Positions 6,972-15,474 of a stretch of DNA of 46,265 nucleotides are shown one piece after another. The DNA comes from Deltaproteobacteria bacterium (lineage in GTDB: Bacteria > Desulfobacterota > Desulfobacteria > Desulfobacterales > UBA2156), in contig JAFDGC010000024.1 of assembly GCA_019309485.1 (NCBI GenBank), forward strand, positions 1 through 46,265. Reading direction: 5' to 3'. The notes under the pieces were generated by a model. It was not told the origin of the DNA and ran no database searches. It was given only the letters and a program-made list of their open reading frames with translations. How positions within the stretch are numbered: position 1 is the first letter of the stretch; each line of letters begins with the position of its first letter. Both the position numbers and the translations under genes were made by a program.

Positions 6972-9088
6972 CTATTGTCGATATTTTCTAATGAATTCAT
7001 TATATTCAACCATCTTACCCAGGGCCTTGACCGCTCTTTCCGGGGTGGGGAAAAAGATGCACTTGGTCTCGGTTCCCGGGACGGGATAGACGGTCCGCTC
7101 TTTCTGGCCCGAAACCAGGCCCACGCCGAATACGGGCTTTTGATGCCGCTGAATTAAGTTCACGATATGCACAATATATCGGGATTCGAATTCATGAAAC
7201 TGCCGGGTGATGTCCGCTACCACCCCCACCGAATAAGTGGGATCGGCGTTTAAAACCGATTCCCCCAACCGGTCGATGAGGACACTTCGCCCGAAAATCC
7301 CGAGATTGATGACTGCATCGCATCCCTCCCAGGCCATCAGCAGGTCCATGACGGCAAGGGGGATGTGAAGATCCCGTTCCCCCACCAGGTCCACCGGGTT
7401 CGTCCGACTCCAGTAGTCCGGAAGCAACCCGTCGATTGCGTTTTTTATTTCCCCGGACAGCTCCGGAACTTCAAGGCCGCATTCCGCGCAAAGATCTACG
7501 GTCACCACCCCCCATCCGCCGCCCAAGGTCATAATGGCCACCCGATTTCCCTTTGGGAGCGGAAGCGAGGAAAACGCCGCGGAGAGATCCAACAGGTCCA
7601 TGGGGTGTTCCACCTGGACGACCCCGGCCTGGCGGCACGCCGCTTCGAAAACCCGGTGGTTCTTCCGCCTTTCAAGAGCACGATGGGTTTCTTTTTTCCT
7701 ACGCGCCGGGCCGCCTCCATGAAGCGCCGCCCGTTTTTTACGCTTTCAATATACAGCATGACGGTTCCCGTGAGGGTGTCCCTCTCGAAGGCGTTCAGGA
7801 AGTCCTCCACGGGGGTCATGGCCTCGTTTCCTGATCCGCAGAAGGCGCGGATGCCGATCCCTTGTTGCTCGGCAAAGACCATCAGCTGGGTGCCCATATT
7901 TCCGGATTGGGAGACCACCGCTGTGGCGCCAGGCAAAGGCCGGACATGGCTTCCGGTGCAATACAGTTGAATGTGGGGGTTGCAGATGCCCATGGTATTG
8001 GGGCCGATCACAACGATGCCCGCATCCCGGGCCGCTTCCACGAGCCGTTCTTCCAGGGCCTTTCCATCCGGTCCGGTTTCCGCGAATCCGGAGGTGATCA
8101 GCAGCATGTTCCGGATTTTTTTTTGCGCGAAGGGCTCAATAAGGGATAAGACATGTCGAGCCGGTACCGTCACCACGGCCAGATCCACCGGATCGGGGAT
8201 TTCCTCCACGGAGCGATAGACCGGACGTCCGGCGATGGTGCCCCCTTTGGCGTTGACCAGAAAGATGTCGCCTTTATAGCCACCGCTGGCGGTAAGGGTG
8301 AAGAGCATGTGCCCCCATTTGCCGATTTGGGAGGAAACCCCCACGAATGCGATGGACTTGGGATGAAAGAATTTCCCCAAAAGTGCCGGATCCACGAAAG
8401 GGGGCAGCGGTTCATTCCCAGCCTCGGGACGCTTGACGACCAGAGCGTCCACGGCGCAAAGGGCGCCTTCCGAATCCGCGATCAGGGGATTGATGTCGAT
8501 TTCAAAGATTTCCGGACGCTCCATCCCGATTTTAGACAATGCGACCAGAATATCGGCGAGCCGGTCCATTTGGATCCCTTTTTCCCCCCGAAAGGGTCCC
8601 AAAAGCGCCTGGGCCCGGATCTCCCGTATCATTTCGAGGGCCTCCTCCCGATCAAAGGGGGCCACCCGGAAGGCAACATCCGAAAAGACTTCGGCAAAGA
8701 CACCGCCGACACCGCACATCACCACGGGCCCGAAATGGGGGTCCCGGAAAAGTCCGGCCGCCAGTTCCCGCTTTCCCGCCACCTGGGGCTGGAGCAAAAA
8801 ACCTTCCAGGTCTTTTCCGGCGTTTGCCGCAATCCCTTTGACGGCGGCGGAGACGCTTTTTGCGTCCTGAAGGTGCAGATAAACCAGCCCTTGATCGGTT
8901 TTGTGGGTCAAGGCCGTCCCCAATCCCTTGACGACGACGGGATAACCGATGGAAGCTGCGGCGGCAAGGGCCTGAGCCTCGTCGGCAGCCGTCGTTTCCC
9001 GAGGGATCGGAATGCCGTATGCATTGAGGAATCGCTTGGATTCGAATTCGTTCAACACTTCAGTGTCGTCAGTCCCAAAGGATACCAT
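6972..9088 (-). pseudogene. ADP-forming acyl-CoA/acetyl-CoA synthetase, broken by a small deletion
   Basis: Residues from ATG 9088 show an ATP-grasp domain (YPVVVKGLG, LQPQVAGKRELAAGL, FEIDINPL) followed by a CoA-binding domain (FHPKSIAFVGVSSQIGKWG, VIGPNTMGICN, VSQSGNMG). The frame fails after KPIVLLKGGRTT near 7655; the sequence resumes one frame away as HRVFEAACRQAGVVQVEHPMDL and runs to the stop at 6972. Intact relatives have about 15-18 residues here, including the SHTG loop that holds the phosphohistidine, so both frame and catalytic centre are lost. The intact enzyme would interconvert acyl-CoA plus ADP with acid plus ATP. The fused beta-alpha order is known in this family. Confidence 0.85.
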
Positions 9089-9118
9089 GGTGTTTGCGCT
9101 CTCCGGGTGGATTTGTGT

Positions 9119-10126
9119 TTAAGCGGTTCCCTCTTTCATGCGGACAAGGGTTCTTCCTTTGAGTTTTCCTTCAAGGATCCGGTCGATATGGGAATCGAGT
9201 TGATCCATGGGGATTTCCCGGGCAATCCGGGACAAGGCAGCCGGTTTCCACGGTCCGGCCAGCTTTTCCCAGATGGATTTTCGGGGTTCCATGGGGCAGT
9301 TGGCCGAGTCCACGCCGTACAGGGTGATGCCTCGGAGAATGAAAGGGTATACCGTTAGGGAAAGGGAAGCCGAGGCCACGTTCCCGCAACAGGTGACCGC
9401 CCCCCGGTACGCGGTGGTCTTGAGGGCGGCGGCAAGATGTTCTCCCCCCACCGTGTCCACAACGGCCGCCCAGCGTTCCTTGAGGAGGGCTTTTGAGGGC
9501 GCGTCCCGGACCTCTTCCCGGGAAAGGATTTCCGATGCCCCGTGGTCTTTTAGAAAATCCGCTTCTTCAACCTTTCCGGTGGCCGCCGCGACTGTGTGTC
9601 CCAAGCGGGAAAGAATGGCCACCGCCAGGCTCCCGACGCCACCGGAGGCGCCGGTCACCAGGATTTTTCCCTGTCCCGGAAAAATACCGTGGGAGACGAT
9701 CTTGTCCACGGAAAGCCCCGCGGTGAATCCCGCCGTTCCCAGAATCATGCTTTCCTCCATGGAGAGTCCCGCGGGGAGGCGGACCACCCATGAGGCGGGG
9801 ACCCGGATGTATTGCCCGAATCCTCCGGCCGTGTTCATGCCCAGGTCGTATCCGGTGACGAGTACCGGGTCCCCGGTCGAAAAATCAGCCCCTTTCCCTT
9901 CCACCACCACGCCGGCGGCGTCGATGCCCGGGGTATGGGGGTACGTCCGGGTGACCCCCTTGTTCCCGATGGCGGAAAGGGCGTCCTTGTAATTGAGAGA
10001 GGAAAAATGGACCTGGATCAAGACATCCCCCGGCGGGAGATCGGCAGGGGTTTTCCGGACAATCCGCCGGGTGAAGGTACCCGGTGGATTTTCCGTGACT
10101 TCCAAGGCGTTAAAGGATGCAGTCAT
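9119..10126 (-). CDS. YhdH/AcuI-family zinc-independent oxidoreductase (acrylyl-CoA reductase-like)
   Basis: A 335-residue medium-chain dehydrogenase/reductase without the structural zinc cysteines. It shows SSLNYKDALSA and PHTPGIDAAGVV near the N terminus and the nucleotide-binding motif VTGASGGVGSLAVAILSRLG near 160-180, a typical YhdH/YhfP pattern. Known members reduce acrylyl-CoA to propionyl-CoA with NADPH; the substrate here is not shown by sequence. It lies 30 bp upstream of the broken synthetase on the same strand, so the pair may have belonged to one acyl-CoA pathway. Length is normal. Confidence 0.85.
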   Translation of the reverse strand: MTASFNALEVTENPPGTFTRRIVRKTPADLPPGDVLIQVHFSSLNYKDALSAIGNKGVTRTYPHTPGIDAAGVVVEGKGADFSTGDPVLVTGYDLGMNTAGGFGQYIRVPASWVVRLPAGLSMEESMILGTAGFTAGLSVDKIVSHGIFPGQGKILVTGASGGVGSLAVAILSRLGHTVAAATGKVEEADFLKDHGASEILSREEVRDAPSKALLKERWAAVVDTVGGEHLAAALKTTAYRGAVTCCGNVASASLSLTVYPFILRGITLYGVDSANCPMEPRKSIWEKLAGPWKPAALSRIAREIPMDQLDSHIDRILEGKLKGRTLVRMKEGTA

Positions 10127-10331
10127 GTCTTTTTCCTTTCGGTTGAGGGTTTTCCGGATGCGGCTCCGGATTGATTAGCATAAACGCCCGCATCTGTCCA
10201 TGAAGTGCTCTGGAATTTGAAAAAGTTCGCCCGGGGCGCTGCACTGCGCGCTTGCCGGTTGGGGCGCGCATAATCCCTATATGAACCGGGTGAAATTGCC
10301 GGTTCGAAGCGGCGGGGATCGTGTCCGTGCA

Positions 10332-10360
10332 TTGACATCGTTCCCATGATCGAGGATAAT
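10332..10360 (+). promoter_or_regulatory. Strong sigma-70-type promoter upstream of the DUF3108 gene
   Basis: TTGACA (10332-10337, perfect -35) and GATAAT (10355-10360, five of six) are separated by exactly 17 bp. It points to the DUF3108-usp-deacetylase genes, the first start of which is 300 bp away. Confidence 0.7.
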
Positions 10361-10372
10361 ACTAACCGGAGC

Positions 10373-10417
10373 GCTTCCCGCGCGCGCCGCCTTTGAAGGC
10401 GGGGGCCAGAGTTTCCG
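10373..10417. repeat. Palindromic repeat, type A unit
   Basis: An imperfect palindrome, GCTTCCCGCGCG-GCCGCC-TTTGAA-GGCGGGGGCC with the outer arm ending GTTTCCG. It matches the A half of the composite element at 10601-10645 and 13810-13860. It sits 12 bp downstream of the promoter -10 element, so it would be at the extreme 5' end of the transcript. Confidence 0.6.
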
Positions 10418-10542
10418 TCCGGGGCGGGCAGGGCAACGCGAACAAAATGAGCCTTTTTGGGATTCCAACAATATGGTGAAGGACAGGGCCCGATCCATCG
10501 TATAACCGCCGGAAACGCGCATCGCTTCCGGTAAAACATGGA

Positions 10543-10645
10543 TGTGGAGCCCCAGCCCTTAAGGCGGGGCTCCCCGGTAAGGAAATAATCTATTTTTAAA
10601 AAGCTTCCCTCCTCCCCGCTTTCAAAGGCGGGGCATGCGGGAAGC
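10543..10645 (-). repeat. Composite palindromic repeat (B and A units)
   Basis: Reading plus, TGTGGAGCCCCAGCCC-TTAA-GGCGGGGCTCCCCGGTAAGG (10543-10583) is the reverse complement of the B unit found at 13872-13914 and 20021-20062. After an AT-rich spacer comes A, GCTTCCC...CCCCGC-TTTCAAA-GGCGGGGCATGCGGGAAGC (10603-10645). The order is therefore the mirror image of 13810-13914. It ends 16 bp before the TTG start at 10661. Confidence 0.7.
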
Positions 10646-10660
10646 ATTCCGGTCAGCGCT

Positions 10661-11458
10661 TTGATACCCCATAGAGCTCCCGCGTATCTTTTTACCGTCT
10701 TTTTTTTGTGCGGCCTTCTTGCGCCGAAGGCCGGTTTTTCTTCCACGCCGGTATCCGCGATGCCTTTCTCACCCGGGGAAAGGCTCACTTTTCGACTCAA
10801 ATGGGGCTTTATTCCGGTGGGGGAGGCAGTGCTGGAAGTCAATCCCGTAACGACCTTCAACGGCTTGCCGTCGTATCACTTTTCCGTCAGCGCCAAAAGC
10901 AACGCCTTCGTGGACATCTTCTATAAGGTGCGGGATCAGATCGATGCGTTTGCGGATATCGGGATGACCCGTTCCCTGCACTACCGTCAAAAACAGCGGG
11001 AAGGATCCACCCGGCGGAACATCACCGTCTATTTCGACTGGGAAAATAACCAAGCCCGGCACGTCAACTATGGAGAAAAGCGCCCGCCCGTCCTGATCCC
11101 TCCTGGCACCTTCGACCCCCTTTCTGTCTTTTATTTCGCCCGGCTCAAGAAGATGGCGCCGGGTCAGGTGATCGAGAGGTGGGTCACCGACGGGAAACGA
11201 TGCGTCGTCGGTAAAGGGAAAGTGGTTCGGCGGGACGCAATCCAATTGGGGGAACGGTCCGTCCCCACGCTCTTGTTTGAACCCGAATGCAAAGAAGTAC
11301 GGGGCGTTTTCGAGCAGAGTCCGGGCGCCAGAATCGAGGTCTGGCTCACCGATGATCCTCACCGGATTCCCGTTCGGATCAAAAGTAAGGTCATCGTGGG
11401 AAGTTTTGTGGGCGAACTCGTGGCCGTCGAAGGAGTGGAGGGGTTCGACTTCCAATGA
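10661..11458 (+). CDS. DUF3108 family exported protein
   Basis: A 265-residue protein beginning at TTG 10661. The N terminus has a hydrophobic core (YLFTVFFLCGLLAP) followed by a likely signal-peptidase site near FSSTPVSA, so export to the periplasm is expected; this argues against the internal ATG 10757-10763 region as start. The mature part starts with FSPGERLTFRLKWGFIPVGEAVLEV, the characteristic opening of DUF3108, and is rich in beta strands. The biochemical role of this family is unknown to me. The stop overlaps the next start by 4 bp (ATGA). It is transcribed from the strong promoter at 10332 with a repeat-bearing leader. Confidence 0.8.
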   Translation: MIPHRAPAYLFTVFFLCGLLAPKAGFSSTPVSAMPFSPGERLTFRLKWGFIPVGEAVLEVNPVTTFNGLPSYHFSVSAKSNAFVDIFYKVRDQIDAFADIGMTRSLHYRQKQREGSTRRNITVYFDWENNQARHVNYGEKRPPVLIPPGTFDPLSVFYFARLKKMAPGQVIERWVTDGKRCVVGKGKVVRRDAIQLGERSVPTLLFEPECKEVRGVFEQSPGARIEVWLTDDPHRIPVRIKSKVIVGSFVGELVAVEGVEGFDFQ

Positions 11459-12360
11459 CTCCGGCTTTTGATAAAATCATGTGTGCAGTGGATTTCTCCG
11501 GGTTTTCGGAAGAGGTCCTTCACGCCGGAAAAGAAATGGCCCGGCGATTCGGTTCCACCCTTTGGGTATTTCATTCCGTTTGTTTTCCACGGGAACGGTT
11601 CAGTCATGTTTTCGATGAACAAAAGACAAAGGGGGAAAAGGAATCCGTCGAAAAGGCTCAAGGGAAGATCGAAAGCCTCATGAAAGCCTCTGAAGTGCCG
11701 TGGAAACCGCTCGTAATGGTCGGGGATCCGGTGGAAAACGCTGCCGTGGCGGCTCGAACCGAAGGCATCCATATGATCATGGCTGCAAGCTACGGCATGT
11801 CCGGCTTCAAGCGGCTTTTTTTAGGGACGGTGGTGGAGCGTCTTGCCGGCTTGCAAAACACACCACTGATGGTGCTTCGACCGCGGCATCGTGTAGAACC
11901 GGCGTCAAGGGGACACGCTTTCAGACTCGGCCGCATCGCTGTCTGCTGCTTTCTTGAGCCGCCGCCCGCGACCCTTGTGGAATACGGCGTTGCCCTGGCA
12001 AAAGGCTGGGAAGCCGACTTGATCCTGGTGCATTCCCTGGAAGCCCCGCCCGTGGAAAACGGAATGGAACCGGATCTTTGCTCCTATGAGGAAGCCCAGG
12101 AAAAGATGCTGAATCGCGTTCGCACGCGCCTGGAGGCGCTTGTTCCCCGTGACCAACGGCAGGGCGTCAATGTCCGATCCGAGGTGTTGTTGGGTGTTCC
12201 GGGCGAACAGATTCGGGATTTCATCGAAGCATCCGCCGTGGATCTCGTGATCGTGGGCGGCCCGCAGCACAGCCCCTTGGGATCTTTCATCATCGGTTCC
12301 ACCACCCAATTTCTGATCCGGCATGCCCCCTGTGCCGTGCTGAGTGTGGCTTCCGGATGA
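11455..12360 (+). CDS. Universal stress protein with two UspA domains
   Basis: A 301-residue tandem UspA protein. Domain 1 (about 1-145) starts FDKIMCAVDFSGFSEEVLHAG and ends IMAASYGMSGFKRLFLGTVVERL...TPLMVLRP. Domain 2 (about 155-300) starts FRLGRIAVCCFL and ends LVIVGGPQHSPLGSFIIGSTTQFLIRHAPCAVLSV. The G-x2-G-x9-G(S/T) ATP-binding pattern is visible in both C-terminal motifs (GMSG...GTV and GSFIIGST). The start overlaps the DUF3108 stop, so the two are coupled. Double-domain Usp proteins are thought to bind nucleotide and act in stress adaptation; a specific partner cannot be named. Confidence 0.9.
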   Translation: MTPAFDKIMCAVDFSGFSEEVLHAGKEMARRFGSTLWVFHSVCFPRERFSHVFDEQKTKGEKESVEKAQGKIESLMKASEVPWKPLVMVGDPVENAAVAARTEGIHMIMAASYGMSGFKRLFLGTVVERLAGLQNTPLMVLRPRHRVEPASRGHAFRLGRIAVCCFLEPPPATLVEYGVALAKGWEADLILVHSLEAPPVENGMEPDLCSYEEAQEKMLNRVRTRLEALVPRDQRQGVNVRSEVLLGVPGEQIRDFIEASAVDLVIVGGPQHSPLGSFIIGSTTQFLIRHAPCAVLSVASG

Positions 12361-12373
12361 AAGGGGGAAGGCC

Positions 12374-13432
12374 ATGCGCCGACGCACCGGAATTGTGATG
12401 GATCCATGGTACCTGGAGCATCGGACCATAGAGGGGCATCCGGAAAGCCCCCGGCGGTTGGAGGCCGTGTATTCTTTATTCGATGAACCGGAGACGAAGG
12501 CCCGTTTCCATTTCGTTCCTTCCAAAGCAGTCGACAAGGATGCGCTCGCGCGGATTCACTCCCCAGAGCACATTCACCGAATGGCACGGACCGCCGACTG
12601 CGAACTTTCCATGCTCACCCCCGACACGCCGGCTTCCGCCGGCTCTTACAGGGCCGCCCTCCTGGCCGCGGGCGGGTTCATGGAGACCGTGTCCCGGGTG
12701 GCCTCCGGCATGCTGGACAATGCCATGGCCCTGGTCCGCCCCCCGGGCCACCACGCCGAGCGGAACCGGGCCATGGGATTTTGCCTGTTCAACACCATTG
12801 CCATCGGGGCCGCCTTCGCGCGCATGGAGTTGGGCATGGAGCGGATTCTCATCGTGGACTGGGATGTACATCACGGGAACGGGACCCAGCACGCCTTCGA
12901 GGCGGATCCCGCCTATCTTTATTTTTCCATCCACCAATACCCCCTTTTTCCGGGAACCGGACTTTTCCAGGAAACTGGCGTCGGAAAAGGGGAGGGGTTT
13001 ACCATGAATCTGCCCCTTCCCAGCGGTTACAGTGACGGGGATTACGCGGTGATCTTCGATAAACTCCTTCGGCTGGTGGCCCTGGAATTTCAACCCCAAA
13101 TAATTCTTGTCTCCGCGGGATTCGACACTCACTTTGCCGATCCTTTGGGGGGGATGCGCATGACCTCCGCAGGGTACGCAGCGCTGACCCGTATCCTCAT
13201 GGAGATTGCGGACACCTGTTGCAACGGTCGAATCGCCATGGTCCTGGAGGGAGGATACCATCTGGGGGCCCTCAAGGAATCGGTACGGGCTGTCTTGCGG
13301 GAATTAAACGAAGAAACCGCAAGCGATCCGGTCTCCATGGCCCAAGAAGCGGATCCTAAGAGATTGGGGTATGCCTTTTCACGATGTATCCACGCCCACC
13401 GGCCTTTCTGGAAGTGTCTCGAGGCCCTGTAG
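12374..13432 (+). CDS. AcuC-type histone deacetylase-family hydrolase
   Basis: A 352-residue class I/II HDAC-fold protein. I use ATG 12374 because AAGGGGGAAG lies just before it. Motifs in order: HPESPRRL near 22, RPPGHHAERNRAMGFCLFN (tandem active-site histidines near 126-127), ILIVDWDVHHGNGTQ (zinc ligands Asp and His near 164 and 166), SAGFDTHFADPLGG (third zinc ligand Asp) and LEGGYH (transition-state tyrosine). All catalytic residues appear intact. Bacterial members deacetylate acetyl-CoA synthetase (AcuC), other lysine-acetylated proteins or acetylpolyamines. The neighbourhood of a Usp protein and, across the gap, acyl-CoA enzymes fits control of acyl metabolism, but this is inference. 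Confidence 0.9.
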   Translation: MRRRTGIVMDPWYLEHRTIEGHPESPRRLEAVYSLFDEPETKARFHFVPSKAVDKDALARIHSPEHIHRMARTADCELSMLTPDTPASAGSYRAALLAAGGFMETVSRVASGMLDNAMALVRPPGHHAERNRAMGFCLFNTIAIGAAFARMELGMERILIVDWDVHHGNGTQHAFEADPAYLYFSIHQYPLFPGTGLFQETGVGKGEGFTMNLPLPSGYSDGDYAVIFDKLLRLVALEFQPQIILVSAGFDTHFADPLGGMRMTSAGYAALTRILMEIADTCCNGRIAMVLEGGYHLGALKESVRAVLRELNEETASDPVSMAQEADPKRLGYAFSRCIHAHRPFWKCLEAL

Positions 13433-13440
13433 GGGGAATC

Positions 13441-13806
13441 ATGGACAAGATTAAGATCATGGAAGCCTCCGTGGCCAAGTGGCAGCGGATCATCGACGGG
13501 AAAAGCACCGACGGCGGCGTCCTGGACTGTCCCCCCTGCCGCATTTTTTACGTGCTGATTTGTTTCGGGTGTCCCATCGCGGACTACACCGGGAAAAAAT
13601 TTTGCAAAGGAAGCCCCTACGGTGCATGGTACTGGCACCAGATCGAAGCCCACGGATACATGCGAAAAAAAATTTATTGTCCCGAATGCCTCCACCTTGC
13701 CACGGATATGCGGGATTTCATGATTGAAATCGTGGAACACCTTAAAAAAAAGGACGCGGAAGAAGACAAAAAGAACCGCCGGGAGGCATCTCCGCCAAAG
13801 GCGTGA
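13441..13806 (+). CDS. Small cysteine-rich cytoplasmic protein of unknown function
   Basis: A 121-residue protein not assigned to a family. Start ATG 13441 follows GGGGGA, 8 bp after the deacetylase stop. It has seven cysteines: CPPC (30, 33), CFGC (41, 44), C55, and CPEC (80, 83), several in pairs that could bind zinc or an Fe-S cluster. Aromatic residues (GAWYWH) lie between them. The C terminus (about 100-121) is highly charged and Lys/Glu-rich. There is no signal peptide. Tight linkage to the deacetylase suggests co-expression and perhaps a shared function. Repeat DNA begins right after its stop. Confidence 0.7.
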   Translation: MDKIKIMEASVAKWQRIIDGKSTDGGVLDCPPCRIFYVLICFGCPIADYTGKKFCKGSPYGAWYWHQIEAHGYMRKKIYCPECLHLATDMRDFMIEIVEHLKKKDAEEDKKNRREASPPKA

Positions 13807-13809
13807 CCG

Positions 13810-13914
13810 GATCGCTTCCCGCACGCCCCGCCTTTTAAGGCAGGGTCGAGGGAAACGATCAAGACCTTTACCCTTACCGGGGGATTCCGCCTTCAGGGCG
13901 GGAGGGCTCCGCAG
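13810..13914 (+). repeat. Composite palindromic repeat (A and B units)
   Basis: The A unit spans 13810-13860: outer arms GATCGCTTCCC and GGGAAACGATC pair with one mismatch, and inner arms CCCCGCC-TTTTAA-GGCAGGG pair around the centre. The B unit (13872-13914) reads CCTTACCGGGGG then TTCCGCC-TTCA-GGGCGGGA then GGGCTCCGCA. The element fills the gap between the Cys-rich gene (ends 13806) and the membrane protein gene (starts 13936). Confidence 0.75.
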
Positions 13915-13935
13915 TGGAATTGACGGAAAATATCC

Positions 13936-15474
13936 ATGGGAGGGCATGAATCCGCAGTAGCGGCGTTGGCCGGTGCCGGTGAAATGGGAGTTTTTTTGGT
14001 GGCGGCGGTTGTGCTGTTCCGCCGGGCCGGGCTTACCCTTGCCGAGTCGGGCGCCTATGCCGTGATCGGTGTCTTTATGGCCTTTTCTTTTTTGTTTCAA
14101 AGCGTTTTTTTGATCCGCTTTCCCCTTGTTTCCCTGGCGGTCGAATCCGTTGGATTGGGGTGGGCCGTGCGGGTGATCGCAAAAAACAAAAAGGTTCTGT
14201 CAGAGTTCCGGCAAAGTCTTCGGGAAAACCTTCGGCGCCGGCCGTTCGCATTTTGGGTCTTCGGCGCCGCCTTCGTCTATCTGGCGGCAAAGGCCTTTTT
14301 GGGGGGAACGGAGACGTTTTTCTGGCCGCGTCCGTTCCACGGGTTTCAGGGAACGGGTCCGGTCATCGGAAAAATGATGCCGGGGACACCGGAACCGCCC
14401 TGGGATCCGGGCGCCGTCAATGTTCAGGCGCTCCCTTATTTATTTTTTCGGTGGCGGACCGGTCTGGGAGCGGGTTGGATCGGCTTATGGGCCTATGCGG
14501 GGATCGGATTTTCCACATACGCCTTGGCCCGACGATACGCGTGGTCGGATACAGCCGCCTGCGTCACCCTCATGGTGCTCAGTTTTCCGAGATTCGTCCA
14601 TCATGCGGTTTCCCCTGGAACGGAAATTGTTCCTGCCGCCTTTGCGGCATTCAGTGTTCTGGCCATGTATCGATTGGTGGAGCAACTCAAGACGCACGAC
14701 TTGGTGTTGCTGGCGTGGGCGGTCTTTTTTCAAGTGTCCTCGTCGCCGATGGGACTCGTCTTCCCCTTTGTCCTGACGGCCCTGGCGTTTAAGGTGAGTT
14801 ATCACCGCCACGGCATGTTTTCCTGGCGGGTCCTTTTGTTCCGAAACCGGAAAGCAGCCGCTTTGAGCGTGGTCCCGGTGATCCTCTTTTCTCAAGCCTG
14901 GCGTCTCATCGCCGGGGCGCATGCGGGGAACCCGTGGATCGGAAGCCACGGCGGAGGGTACAATACGGAGGGGATTTACGGGGCCGGGGCCAACCTTCTC
15001 CGGTACCTTCTCCAAGCCTTTCAGGTTCCCGAATCTCTCGATCGTTTCCTGGCGGGTGTAACGGGTACCGGATGGAACGATCTTTTGGCGCGCATCATCA
15101 CCGCAGCCATTGAAACCCTTCAGGGCGGGTCGATGCCGACCGGTGCGTTACTCCTTTCTTCGCCGGGCGCCTGTTTTCTTCCCGGATTCGGTCCCTTCGG
15201 CGTGTTGTTCTTGTGGCCCGCCCTTTTATGGGCCCTTTTCCGGGGCCCTCGGCGTCTCAAAGCCGTTTCCGTGGCCCTTTTGGTCTATGTCTATGCCATG
15301 GTCCTGATTCTGGCCTGGCGGCCTGAAAATATCTCTTATTTCAACGTGTTCTATGCCGCAGGAGGTTTTTGCATGGCCTTCCTGCTCCCCCCCTGGAGAT
15401 TGACCGCCAAGGGAAGACGAACCCTCCAGGCCGTCAGCACCTTCATCCTGGCGGCTGCCTGTTATCGGCTGTAG
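13936..15474 (+). CDS. Polytopic membrane protein of unknown function
   Basis: A 512-residue protein with roughly ten or more hydrophobic segments along its length, for example near 15-30, 40-60, 105-120, 175-190, 285-300, 420-440, 450-465 and 475-490. I see no GT-C, transporter or enzyme motif that I can name with confidence. A central soluble stretch near 335-385 includes GGGYNTEGIYGAGANLLRYLLQAF. The overall look recalls large lipid-linked glycosyltransferases or undefined integral membrane proteins, but that is only an impression. Start ATG 13936 lies 21 bp after a palindromic repeat, so the leader would be structured. The 3' end overlaps the convergent J-domain gene by 13 bp. Confidence 0.7.
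   Translation: MGGHESAVAALAGAGEMGVFLVAAVVLFRRAGLTLAESGAYAVIGVFMAFSFLFQSVFLIRFPLVSLAVESVGLGWAVRVIAKNKKVLSEFRQSLRENLRRRPFAFWVFGAAFVYLAAKAFLGGTETFFWPRPFHGFQGTGPVIGKMMPGTPEPPWDPGAVNVQALPYLFFRWRTGLGAGWIGLWAYAGIGFSTYALARRYAWSDTAACVTLMVLSFPRFVHHAVSPGTEIVPAAFAAFSVLAMYRLVEQLKTHDLVLLAWAVFFQVSSSPMGLVFPFVLTALAFKVSYHRHGMFSWRVLLFRNRKAAALSVVPVILFSQAWRLIAGAHAGNPWIGSHGGGYNTEGIYGAGANLLRYLLQAFQVPESLDRFLAGVTGTGWNDLLARIITAAIETLQGGSMPTGALLLSSPGACFLPGFGPFGVLFLWPALLWALFRGPRRLKAVSVALLVYVYAMVLILAWRPENISYFNVFYAAGGFCMAFLLPPWRLTAKGRRTLQAVSTFILAAACYRL

Larger units (their letters stand above)
10127..10660. other. 534-bp intergenic leader region between divergent genes
   Basis: I found no convincing coding region on either strand. 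The stretch holds a near-consensus promoter (10332-10360) and two palindromic repeat units (10373-10417 and 10543-10645), so the transcript towards 10661 would carry an untranslated leader of nearly 300 nt made largely of these hairpins. Confidence 0.7.

Noticed and set aside
10123-10860. Long minus-strand frame of 245 codons over the 10.1-10.9 kb gap
   Set aside because: It runs through palindromic repeats and the opposite DUF3108 gene, has no family resemblance and no ribosome site, so it is a chance frame in GC-rich DNA.
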